Positions 7,653 to 14,486 of a stretch of 17,734 nt of DNA are shown in pieces (the stretch's first letter is position 1; each line of letters starts with the position of its first letter). Source of the DNA: Bacillota bacterium (GTDB lineage Bacteria > Bacillota > Clostridia > Oscillospirales > Oscillospiraceae); contig JAGFXS010000042.1 in the NCBI GenBank assembly GCA_017861415.1, forward strand, positions 1-17,734, read 5' to 3'. The translations under genes and the position numbers were made by a program. A model generated the notes under the pieces. That model saw only the letters and a list, made by a program, of their open reading frames with translations. It made no database searches and was not told the DNA's origin.

Positions 7653-8627
7653 TTACGGAACATAAGAAAATTCAGGGAAGAACTCCTCTGCAAAATCAAC
7701 TTTCGGAACAGAAACGGTCTTTCCTTTTAAATAGGAAAGAACTCCCGCGTCTGTGGGGAAAGTGAATTGGAGGCGATAGGAATACAGGGCTTGGTAGGTG
7801 CGGCCGAAGGGCTTATTGTCCCGTTCTTTGCCGTACTTACCATCGCCCAGAAGGGGATGGCCCGCCGCAGCGAATTGGGCGCGAATCTGGTGGGTTCGCC
7901 CGGTGATGAGGCGACATTCCATCAGGGACAGATTATCGTTCCGGGCCAGGGTATGGTACTCCGTAGCCGCGGAACGGCCGCCGGGAACGGCATGGTGGTG
8001 AACAGACACCTGTTTCTTCCCCTCATCCTTTAATAAAATGTGTCGCAGGGTGCCCTGGGGAGGAGATATGGCGCCGTGGATAATACAGAGGTAATATTTT
8101 TCGATTTCCCTGTCCCGAATTTTTTCATTAATGATACGCAAGGCCTCTGCGGTCTTGGCAGCTATAACGATGCCACCGGTGTTTCGATCAATCCGATGGC
8201 AGAGGGCAGGAGCGAAGCTACGCTCCGTATAAGGGCTCCACTCTCTCTTTTGATAGAGGTATGCTTGGATGTGAGTTATAAGAGTGTTCACTCGTTCCGT
8301 CTCATCGGGATGGACCACCATACCAGGGCGCTTGTCCACCAGCAACAGGTTCTCGTCCTCATATAATATGTCCAACTGAGGCTTGGAAATCGACAGAAAG
8401 GCGTTTTCCGGGGTGGGGAGATCAAAAAACTCGTCATTGATATAGAGCTCCAGCAGGTCCCCGGCATTTAGGTGGGTGTCTCGCTTGGCGCCTTTCCCGT
8501 TCAGCTTCACCCGTTTGAGGCGGATGTACTTTTGTGCCAGAGGAGGAGGGAGTAGAGGCAGATTTTTGGACAGCCAGCGGTCCAGTCGCTGCCCTGCATC
8601 GTTTTTTTGAATGGTAAAGGCCTTCAT
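7653..8627 (-). CDS. RluA-family pseudouridine synthase (RluC/RluD type)
   Basis: The 324-residue enzyme converts specific uridines in RNA, probably 23S rRNA, to pseudouridine. An N-terminal S4-like RNA-binding domain (about residues 8-60: DAGQRLDRWLSKNL ... VKLNGKGAKRD) precedes the catalytic domain. The active-site motif is HRIDRNTGG with Asp147, and the later GRTHQIRAQFAAAGHPLLGDGKYG is typical of the family. The start is ATG 8627, with GGAGG 6 nt upstream; a GTG at 8633 overlaps the ribosome binding site and is rejected. The target uridine cannot be assigned; RluC or RluD subgroups are both possible. It is a single gene read towards potA and divergent from the DUF177-rpmF operon. Confidence 0.92.
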   Translation of the reverse strand: MKAFTIQKNDAGQRLDRWLSKNLPLLPPPLAQKYIRLKRVKLNGKGAKRDTHLNAGDLLELYINDEFFDLPTPENAFLSISKPQLDILYEDENLLLVDKRPGMVVHPDETERVNTLITHIQAYLYQKREWSPYTERSFAPALCHRIDRNTGGIVIAAKTAEALRIINEKIRDREIEKYYLCIIHGAISPPQGTLRHILLKDEGKKQVSVHHHAVPGGRSAATEYHTLARNDNLSLMECRLITGRTHQIRAQFAAAGHPLLGDGKYGKERDNKPFGRTYQALYSYRLQFTFPTDAGVLSYLKGKTVSVPKVDFAEEFFPEFSYVP

Positions 8628-8660
8628 GGACACCCTCCCGCAGATACGTTAGTAAGAGAC

Positions 8661-8688
8661 ATTGTATCATAAAAAAATAGTTTGAACA
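8661..8688 (-). promoter_or_regulatory. candidate sigma-A promoter for the pseudouridine synthase
   Basis: On the minus strand TGTTCA (8683-8688) lies 16 nt from TACAAT (8661-8666). The -10 box is good and the -35 box weak. The gene's ATG is about 34 nt downstream of the -10. Confidence 0.5.
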
Positions 8689-8814
8689 GTGGAAAATATG
8701 ATAAAATAGAGGAAAAAGGCGAAGATTGTCGAGGAGAAACACAGGGACTGGGAACGTAAAAGTCGCCGGCCGAGTTCGCTTTTGTGGGCACAGGGAGAAA
8801 TCTTAAAAAACCAT

Positions 8815-8843
8815 TTGACAAAAAAGGATTTTTTCATTATAAT
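8815..8843 (+). promoter_or_regulatory. perfect-consensus sigma-A promoter of the DUF177-rpmF operon
   Basis: TTGACA (8815-8820), 17-nt spacer, TATAAT (8838-8843). Both boxes match consensus at all six positions and the spacing is ideal; the start codon follows after about 30 nt. This suggests very strong expression, as expected for ribosomal protein L32. Confidence 0.92.
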
Positions 8844-8873
8844 ATTCTGCGTACCATTGTGAGGGAGTATGCT

Positions 8874-9374
8874 ATGAGACTGAATCTGGGCAGCATTATT
8901 CATAAACCGGGAGGCAGTCTCCCGTTTCTGTTTTCGATGGATCTATCTGAGATGGAATTCTTTGGAGAATATCCCGTGACGGAGCCGGTGACAGTGTCCG
9001 GCACGGTGAAGAACCGAGCGGATGTTCTAACACTGGAAGGCGATGTGAAGGGGATCCTTCATCTGTCTTGTGACCGGTGTGCCAAAGGGTTTTCTGCTAC
9101 GAAAACAGTGCCTCTGCATTTTGTGCTGGCTAAAGAGCTGGCGGGGGATGAAGAGGATGAAATCGTCCTCCTCGACGGCGATGAAGTCGACGTTCGAGAG
9201 TTGGCGTTCACGGCATTTGTCCTTGAAATGGACACGAAAAACCTGTGCTCAGAAGACTGCAAAGGGTTGTGCCCCGGTTGTGGCGTCAATCTGAATGAGG
9301 AAGCCTGCCGGTGCAAGCCTGCGGTGGATCCAAGATGGGCTGCCCTCCAGCAGTTAGTAGATCAGCCTGAGTAG
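8874..9374 (+). CDS. DUF177 (YceD-family) protein, putative large-subunit rRNA accumulation factor
   Basis: This 166-residue cytoplasmic protein belongs to the YceD/DUF177 family, which almost always precedes rpmF. In E. coli and plants, family members affect 23S rRNA processing or accumulation. The sequence shows the family's CDRC at 66-69 and a C-terminal cysteine cluster (C125, C129, C133, C136, C145, C147) with the typical LCPGCGVNLN, likely a metal-binding ribbon. A central acidic stretch (DEEDE) separates the two parts. The start at 8874 is chosen because GAGGGAG lies 6 nt upstream; the open frame extends upstream but crosses the promoter. The gap to rpmF is 49 nt with no terminator, so both are on one transcript. 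Confidence 0.88.
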   Translation: MRLNLGSIIHKPGGSLPFLFSMDLSEMEFFGEYPVTEPVTVSGTVKNRADVLTLEGDVKGILHLSCDRCAKGFSATKTVPLHFVLAKELAGDEEDEIVLLDGDEVDVRELAFTAFVLEMDTKNLCSEDCKGLCPGCGVNLNEEACRCKPAVDPRWAALQQLVDQPE

Positions 9375-9423
9375 CCCAATCTAAACGTCCCTATAAGGGG
9401 CATCACCAAGGAGGTGTCTGAAC

Positions 9424-9612
9424 ATGGCGGTTCCAAAGAGTAAAGTATCCAAGGCAAGACGGGACAAGCGGCGCAGCTCCCACTGGAAGCTGGCAGTACC
9501 CGCTGTTGCTACCTGCCCCAAGTGCGGTGCATTTCGTCTGCCCCATCGGCTGTGCAAGGCTTGCATGACTTATAACGGCAAGACATTCGGCGATGCTGCT
9601 GCAGAGCAGTAA
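9424..9612 (+). CDS. rpmF: 50S ribosomal protein L32
   Basis: The 62-residue protein begins MAVPKSKVSKARRDKRRSSH, the standard L32 N terminus. It has a complete four-cysteine zinc ribbon, CPKC at 31-34 and CKAC at 44-47, so this is the zinc-binding (C+) form rather than the zinc-independent paralogue. AAGGAGG lies 8-9 nt before the ATG. It is the second gene of the DUF177-rpmF operon and is followed at once by an intrinsic terminator. Confidence 0.98.
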   Translation: MAVPKSKVSKARRDKRRSSHWKLAVPAVATCPKCGAFRLPHRLCKACMTYNGKTFGDAAAEQ

Positions 9613-9625
9613 ATAAGACGAAGAG

Positions 9626-9657
9626 GAGAGGGGGATATACGCCCTCTCTTTCTTTTT
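9626..9657 (+). terminator. intrinsic terminator of rpmF
   Basis: GAGAGGG (9626-9632) pairs with CCCTCTC (9642-9648) around a 9-nt loop and is followed by TTTCTTTTTG. Confidence 0.85.
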
Positions 9658-9888
9658 GTGCGGCGGGCAAAGGAATTGCCTTTTGGACAGATGATTGACA
9701 GAGCTGCGCTGAAATGTCATACTAACATTAAATTGTATGATGCATCCTATAGTTCACCATGTTTGGGTGAGACTAACCATAAGTTGTTTTGTGTTCCGAT
9801 GATACCGGAATGCGAAAGCAGATATGAATTGTGTAAGGCGATGCTGGAGCCAGAGGGCTACCGGCCGCAGAAAAGGAGGGAGGCAGAG
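9658..9888 (+). other. leader region of der with an unexplained in-phase open frame
   Basis: The gap between the rpmF terminator and der contains no recognisable gene. Its second half is visibly richer in A and T than the neighbouring genes. One frame is open for all 77 codons and is in phase with der; it is rich in Cys and ends with [20 protein letters not shown] do not recognise it. It may be chance, a broken gene end, or leader sequence. Two small stem-loops are possible: TCACC/GGTGA near 9753-9770 and TTCCG/CGGAA near 9795-9811. Many Clostridia carry a DUF512 radical-SAM gene just before der; none is present here. Confidence 0.4.
9695..9723 (+). promoter_or_regulatory. candidate sigma-A promoter for der-plsY-gpsA
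   Basis: TTGACA (9695-9700) is perfect; 17 nt later comes CATACT (9718-9723), which matches four of six -10 positions. The resulting leader before der would be about 160 nt. Confidence 0.55.
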
Positions 9889-11099
9889 ATGGCAAGGCCT
9901 CTTGTTGCGATAGTTGGGCGGCCTAATGTGGGCAAGTCCATGTTATTTAATAAGCTGGTGGGTCAGCGCCTGTCCATTGTGGAGGACACGCCGGGGGTCA
10001 CCCGTGACCGCCTGTACGCTGAGTGCGAATGGGGCGGGCGTGTGTTCGATCGACGGGCATTACTGCGTCTGACCATGACGTTGCCAACCTGCTCCTGCGC
10101 TCGGGGAAGCCTGTGGTGCTGGCAATAAACAAAGTGGATCAGGTGGGACGAGAGAACCCGGATATCTACGAGTTCTACAATCTCGGTCTGGGAGATCCCA
10201 TTGGTGTCTCCGCTGTCCACGGCCATGGCACCGGTGACCTTCTGGACGCCTGCGCCTCCTACTTTCCAGAGGAAGAAGAGCAGGAGGAAGAGGAAGATGT
10301 AGCCAAGGTGGCAGTCATTGGCAAGCCTAATGTGGGCAAATCCTCCCTGATCAATCGTGTTCTGGGTGAGGAACGAGTCATTGTCAGCGACGTAGCTGGT
10401 ACTACACGCGATGCGGTGGACAGTTATTTTGAAAACGAACAGGGTAAGTTCCTATTTATTGATACCGCAGGTATGCGCCGGAAGTCTAAGGTTGAGGAGC
10501 GGATTGAGCGCTTCTCTGTGCTGAGGGCGGTAATGGCCATCGAGCGGGCCGACGTATGCCTGATTATGATCGATGCCACAGAGGGTGTTACGGATCAGGA
10601 TACCAAAGTCGCGGGGTTGGCTCACGACGCGGGCAAAGCCTGCATTATCGTGGTAAACAAGTGGGATCTGGTGGAAAAAGACGGAAAGACCATGGATAAA
10701 ATGCGGGAGGAAATTCGGCGGGACCTAGCTTATATGACCTACGCCCCCATTTTGTTCATCTCGGCCCTCACGGGCCAGCGGGTTCCCAGACTCTTTGAGC
10801 TGGTTCAGTACGTTCGGGAGCAGGCCTCTATGCGCATTACCACAGGCATGCTCAACAGCTTGCTGGCAGATGCCACGGCCAGAGTACAGCCGCCCTCTGA
10901 CAAGGGCCGTCGTCTGAAGATCTACTATATGACCCAGACGGGGATCCGGCCCCCACACTTTATTTGTTTCTGCAACGAGGCAAAGCTGTTTCATTTTTCG
11001 TATCAGCGCTATCTGGAGAACCAGATTCGAAGCACATTTGGTTTGGAGGGCACGCCCATCCGCATGACCATCCGCCAGAAGGGCGACAAGGAGGAGTAA
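9889..11099 (+). pseudogene. der: der (EngA) double-GTPase gene with an internal out-of-frame deletion
   Basis: Der is a ribosome-assembly GTPase with two G domains and a C-terminal KH-like domain. The start [20 protein letters not shown] at 9889 (AGGAGGGAGG upstream) is normal and continues through [20 protein letters not shown], ending at 10047. That frame then runs out of phase to a stop at 10128. The rest resumes in another frame at about 10053 with [20 protein letters not shown], the first NKVD, a second G domain (GKPNVGKSS, DTAG, NKWD) and an intact KH-like end at 11099. The switch-II block of domain 1 (DTGG and about 35-40 following residues) is missing. The lost length must be 3n+1; from the family length (about 436-441 aa) I estimate roughly 110-120 bp. 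No frameshift could restore the lost residues. Der is normally essential, so an assembly error is likely; a true pseudogene with a second copy elsewhere is the alternative. Confidence 0.9.
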
Positions 11100-11102
11100 G
11101 AC

Positions 11103-11780
11103 GTGGGCTACGGAATTACGGGACTGGTCACGGAGCTGTCTGCAGGCGTGACGGTGTTTTTGCTCATCGCTACAGCGGTACTGTCCTACTTTTTAGGCTG
11201 TCTCAATGGCGCTGTCATTGTCTCTAAATACATCCTACAGGATGATGTCCGGGATCATGGTAGCGGCAACGCGGGTTTGACCAATTTCTACAGGACCTTT
11301 GGCGGAAAGTTGACCTTTGCGGTCATCGCCGCTGATATGATGAAGATGGTTATTGCGGTGTTTATATCCTCGGTTCTTTGCTCCACAGTCTTGGTTGCGG
11401 TGCCGATCTTTATCCGTTTTTGGGCAGGCCTGTTTTGTGCCCTCGGCCACATGTTCCCCTGTATGTTTCAGTTCCGCGGCGGAAAGGGTATTCTCTCCGG
11501 GGGAACCCTGGCCCTGCTGCTGGATTGGCGGATCACCCTGGTGGTCTGGGGCATTTTTATCATACTAGTTGCCGTCACAAAGCTGGTTTCTCTGGGCTCC
11601 TGCGTTGCCTCAGTTCTGTTTCCCATTATGAGTGTTATCATTTTCCCCGCACCCTCTGTGTTCCTTTGTGCGCTGTGTGTTACTGCGTTGATCCTCTGGC
11701 AGCACAGGGGCAACATAGTCAGAATCCTCCATGGTGAGGAATCGAAATTTTCCTTCCAGCGAAAGCAGGTGAAGCCATGA
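11103..11780 (+). CDS. plsY: acyl-phosphate:glycerol-3-phosphate acyltransferase PlsY
   Basis: The 225-residue integral membrane enzyme transfers an acyl group from acyl-phosphate to glycerol 3-phosphate, the first step of phospholipid synthesis. The three conserved PlsY motifs are present: GSGNAGLTNFYR (residues 53-64), FRGGKGILSGG (124-134) and HRGNIVRI (201-208). About five hydrophobic helices separate them. Translation appears to start at GTG 11103, only 3 nt after the der stop, with AAGGAGG inside the end of der, so it is coupled to der. The gene overlaps gpsA by 4 nt. gpsA makes its acceptor substrate, which explains the pairing. The start codon is the least certain point. Confidence 0.92.
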   Translation: MGYGITGLVTELSAGVTVFLLIATAVLSYFLGCLNGAVIVSKYILQDDVRDHGSGNAGLTNFYRTFGGKLTFAVIAADMMKMVIAVFISSVLCSTVLVAVPIFIRFWAGLFCALGHMFPCMFQFRGGKGILSGGTLALLLDWRITLVVWGIFIILVAVTKLVSLGSCVASVLFPIMSVIIFPAPSVFLCALCVTALILWQHRGNIVRILHGEESKFSFQRKQVKP

Positions 11781-12778
11781 AGGTAGCTGTATTAGGAAGC
11801 GGTGGTTGGGGCACCGCCCTTGCTATGCTTCTGCTGGGCAACGGGCACCAGGTGAAGCTTTGGTCCCATACAGGAGAGGAATCTAAGCGCTTAGAGCTTA
11901 CCCGCGAAAATCCTCTGCTGCCGGATATCACACTTCCTTCTGGTCTGTCGTATACTTGTTCCTTGGACTGCGTCACTGACTGTGACGTGATAGTGATGGC
12001 GACGCCCTCCTTTGCCGTACGGAGAACAGCAAGGGATCTAAAAGGGCTTTTAAAGGCCGGGACTGTGATTGTTTCTGTCTCCAAGGGCATTGAGAAGGAT
12101 ACCTCTCTGCGTCTGTCTCAAGTGATCAGGGAGGAGACTGGGGGCGAGTATCCCGTGGCGGTGCTCTCGGGCCCGTCCCATGCGGAGGAAGTTGCCAGGA
12201 AGATGCCTACGGGCTGTGTATCTGCCTGTGAGGATAGGGCCGTGGCGGAATTTGTTCAGGATTTGTTCCTCAACGAGTATTTTCGGGTCTACACATCCCC
12301 TGACACCATTGGGGTGGAGTTGGGTGCCGCTTTGAAGAACGTGATGGCTCTTTGCGCTGGCTGCTGCTCTGGTATGGGACTGGGAGACAACACCAAAGCC
12401 ATGCTCATGACCCGGGGGCTCACCGAGGTGGCCCGTCTGGGAGTGGCACTGGGCGGCAAACGGGAAACCTTTGCAGGGCTTGCGGGGATGGGCGACCTGA
12501 TCGTGACCTGTACCTCCCTAAATTCTAGGAACAACCGAGCTGGAATTCTCATTGGGGGCGGAATGGCACCGGAGGAAGCGGTTTCTAAGATCGGAGCTGT
12601 GGTGGAGGGCTATTTTGCTGTGGACTCTGCCCGTACTCTGGCCAGGCGTTTGGGGGTGGAAATGCCCATCACCGAGGCAGCTTACCGGGTGCTCTATGAA
12701 GGGGCCGGCATGGCGGACATGCTGAAGACGCTGATGCTGCGCGAAAAACGCCATGAGGTGGAGGAGAGCTGGATGTAA
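11777..12778 (+). CDS. gpsA: NAD(P)-dependent glycerol-3-phosphate dehydrogenase GpsA
   Basis: The 333-residue cytoplasmic enzyme reduces dihydroxyacetone phosphate to sn-glycerol 3-phosphate for phospholipid synthesis. The Rossmann loop GSGGWGTALA is at 7-16, VSKGIEKDT at 101-109 holds the conserved Lys103, SGPSHAEEVA is at 131-140, the catalytic Lys187 lies in GAALKNVMALCAG, and FAGLAGMGDLIVTCTS-xx-RN is at about 232-252. Length and motifs are those of an intact family member. Its ATG overlaps the plsY stop (ATGA). A strong terminator follows 30 nt after the stop. In many Clostridia spoIVA comes next; here a convergent ogt gene does. Confidence 0.97.
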   Translation: MKVAVLGSGGWGTALAMLLLGNGHQVKLWSHTGEESKRLELTRENPLLPDITLPSGLSYTCSLDCVTDCDVIVMATPSFAVRRTARDLKGLLKAGTVIVSVSKGIEKDTSLRLSQVIREETGGEYPVAVLSGPSHAEEVARKMPTGCVSACEDRAVAEFVQDLFLNEYFRVYTSPDTIGVELGAALKNVMALCAGCCSGMGLGDNTKAMLMTRGLTEVARLGVALGGKRETFAGLAGMGDLIVTCTSLNSRNNRAGILIGGGMAPEEAVSKIGAVVEGYFAVDSARTLARRLGVEMPITEAAYRVLYEGAGMADMLKTLMLREKRHEVEESWM

Positions 12779-12807
12779 GCATTCCGCCAACCTAAAGTTT
12801 TAAATAA

Positions 12808-12838
12808 ATGGGGACCGCTTCATGAGCGGTCCCCATTT
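12808..12838. terminator. bidirectional intrinsic terminator between gpsA and ogt
   Basis: A perfect 12-bp stem (12808-12819 with 12825-12836) around the 5-nt loop TCATG is flanked by ATTTTAATT on the plus strand and ATTTATTTAAAAC on the minus strand. It serves both convergent genes. Confidence 0.9.
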
Positions 12839-12841
12839 TAA

Positions 12842-13306
12842 TTATGTATGACGTTTTTCCAAGTCTAAAAGGAAGGATTTCACCGAGAGGCCCAAGGAAT
12901 AACCCCCCAGTCCGCCGTTGTGAGCAATGACCCGATGACAAGGTACCACGATGGGCAGAGGATTGCGGCCGTTGGCGGTACCCACCGCCTGAAATCCCTT
13001 TGGACAGTTGACTCTTTGGGCCAAATCACGATAGGCAATGGTGGTGCCATAGGGGATTTCGCATAAAGTTGACCAAACTCGGTTTTGGAAGGCAGTGCCA
13101 TGGAAGGCCAGGGGGAGGGTAAAGGTATGTAGGTCGCCACTAAAATAGGCATCCAGCTGTTCTTTGGCTTTTCGAAGTAGAGGGGTGGAATCCTCTCCGC
13201 CGTGGTTACCGAAGTGCAGGGCAGTGAGATGTGTAGCGTCAGCCTCCAAGGTGAGCGGGCCGATGGGTGAGGAAATCGCGAGTAGATAGCGGGGCGTTGC
13301 AGTCAT
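12842..13306 (-). CDS. ogt: methylated-DNA--[protein]-cysteine S-methyltransferase
   Basis: The 154-residue suicide repair enzyme removes the methyl group from O6-methylguanine (and O4-methylthymine) onto its own cysteine. The acceptor is Cys123 in VVPCHRVIAHNGGLGGYSLG, preceded by AVGTANGRNPLPI. RVWSTLCEIPYGTTIAYRDLA is the DNA-binding helix-turn-helix region. A small N-terminal domain covers residues 1-65. There is no Ada-type AraC domain, so this is the Ogt-type enzyme. ATG 13306 is chosen because GAGGTG lies 6 nt upstream; a GTG at 13315 overlaps that site. It may be read from the SLH gene's transcript, but a hairpin lies between them. Confidence 0.95.
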   Translation of the reverse strand: MTATPRYLLAISSPIGPLTLEADATHLTALHFGNHGGEDSTPLLRKAKEQLDAYFSGDLHTFTLPLAFHGTAFQNRVWSTLCEIPYGTTIAYRDLAQRVNCPKGFQAVGTANGRNPLPIVVPCHRVIAHNGGLGGYSLGLSVKSFLLDLEKRHT

Positions 13307-13333
13307 TAAAATCACCTCAAGAAATATGTATGC

Positions 13334-13367
13334 CCCGCCGACCTCTCTCCATAGAAAGGCCGGCGGG
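13334..13367 (-). terminator. terminator-like hairpin after the SLH protein gene
   Basis: An 11-bp stem (13334-13344 with 13357-13367, one G-U wobble) encloses 12 nt. On the minus strand it is followed by GCATACATATTTC, which has only a weak T-run, so termination may be partial and ogt could be partly co-transcribed. Confidence 0.5.
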
Positions 13368-13387
13368 AAATAGGAGGAAAACTTTTC

Positions 13388-14416
13388 TTAGAAAAAGTGG
13401 AATTTTCCGGAATTTGCGCGGAAGTCAAGGACGTCAAGAGCAGCGGAAATCATCTGGGCAGAGTCGCTGTTGGTAAGGGGCTGGGAGAGGTCATCAGGAC
13501 TCAGGGCTTCCTGCAATACTCCAACGGCCTCCAGATTGCGTACGGACTGGGCAGCCCAGACCGGTGCGGATGCCTCTTCTGTGAGGGTCTCTGCGGCAGG
13601 TACATCGGTGAGATTTAAGAGGCGGTTCACCAGTACCGTTGCCTCGCCCTTGGTGATGGGGCGCAGAGGATCAAAGACCGCTCGGCCCGTGTCGCCCATG
13701 GCACCGGTGATAGCACCGGCCCTCAAGGCGGAGGCAACATAGGGCTTGGCCCAGACAGCGATGGTGTCGTCATCAGAAAAACCGGTAACGGTGGCATCGG
13801 GTAGGGCATCCTCACCTAGGGCGGCCATGGAGAGTGCCAGGAAAGCTTCCCGGGACATAATACCGTCAGGTTGGAAGAAATAGGTGCCGCCTAGACACTG
13901 GCCAACCAGTACACCTTCTTCAGCCAGACGTACCGCATCACGATGGGCAGGGTGACCGCTCATATCGGCGTAGACAACTTTACTTTTCTGCTTCTGGATT
14001 TTAATTTTCACGGTGGCAGGGGAGGAGACATTGCCAAAGGCATCTTCAGCTACATAGGTAAAACTATCTTTCCCGGTCTTATTCTCGTAAGGAGAGTAGG
14101 TGAGAAGACCAGTTTCGGAGAGCTCCGCCGCGCCCCGTGCTGGATTCTTGGTGAGGCGGAAGGTGATTCGGTCTCCATCTGGGTCAAAAGCGGAGAGATG
14201 CTCCTCGATGGCGACGTTTTTGTAGGTGAAGAATTCAAAGTTCTGGGCAATGGGGACAGAGTTGTGTGCCTGGACCGGATCAGAGTTCTCAGGCTCGCCG
14301 GTAAGGGCTTCCAGATCCTCCGCGGTGCCAATGACAAAGGCGGACGCAGGCAGCGTAAATAGCAGGGCCATCACCAGCAAGATGGCGATGCGCCGCCAAG
14401 GACGGGATCGGGTCAA
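13388..14416 (-). CDS. secreted S-layer-homology (SLH) protein with an Ig/cadherin-like domain
   Basis: The 342-residue protein starts with a classical signal peptide: TRSRPWRR, a hydrophobic core and a likely cut after LPASA near residue 26. Residues about 55-141 form a beta-sandwich repeat of the cadherin/'tandem-95' kind (SAFDPDGDRITFRL, then GLLTYSPYENKTGKDSFTYVAEDAFGN). Three degenerate SLH repeats follow at about 148-200, 210-268 and 283-331 (for example FSDDDTIAVWAKPYVASALRAG, then FDPLRPITKGEATVLVNRLL). SLH repeats normally bind pyruvylated secondary cell wall polymers, so this is likely a cell-surface protein. A TTG start at 14416 is chosen because AAAGGAGG lies 8 nt upstream, the same leader pattern as potD. 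An in-frame ATG at 14461 would place that ribosome binding site inside the gene. It lies 70 nt after the SEDS gene on the same strand. Confidence 0.85.
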   Translation of the reverse strand: MTRSRPWRRIAILLVMALLFTLPASAFVIGTAEDLEALTGEPENSDPVQAHNSVPIAQNFEFFTYKNVAIEEHLSAFDPDGDRITFRLTKNPARGAAELSETGLLTYSPYENKTGKDSFTYVAEDAFGNVSSPATVKIKIQKQKSKVVYADMSGHPAHRDAVRLAEEGVLVGQCLGGTYFFQPDGIMSREAFLALSMAALGEDALPDATVTGFSDDDTIAVWAKPYVASALRAGAITGAMGDTGRAVFDPLRPITKGEATVLVNRLLNLTDVPAAETLTEEASAPVWAAQSVRNLEAVGVLQEALSPDDLSQPLTNSDSAQMISAALDVLDFRANSGKFHFF

Positions 14417-14486
14417 GGGAAAAACCTCCTTTGAAAATGGACTTATCCCAATTGTGCCCATTAGCGCGGAGGCTTATACACATTTA

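Noticed and set aside
10023..10128. Programmed ribosomal frameshift to join the two der frames
   Set aside because: The residues between the two parts, including DTGG, are absent from the DNA in all frames, so frameshifting could not make a complete protein; no slippery site is evident.
14417..14461. ATG start at 14461 for the SLH protein
   Set aside because: It would put the strong AAAGGAGG site inside the coding region and add 15 residues before the signal peptide; the TTG at 14416 fits better.
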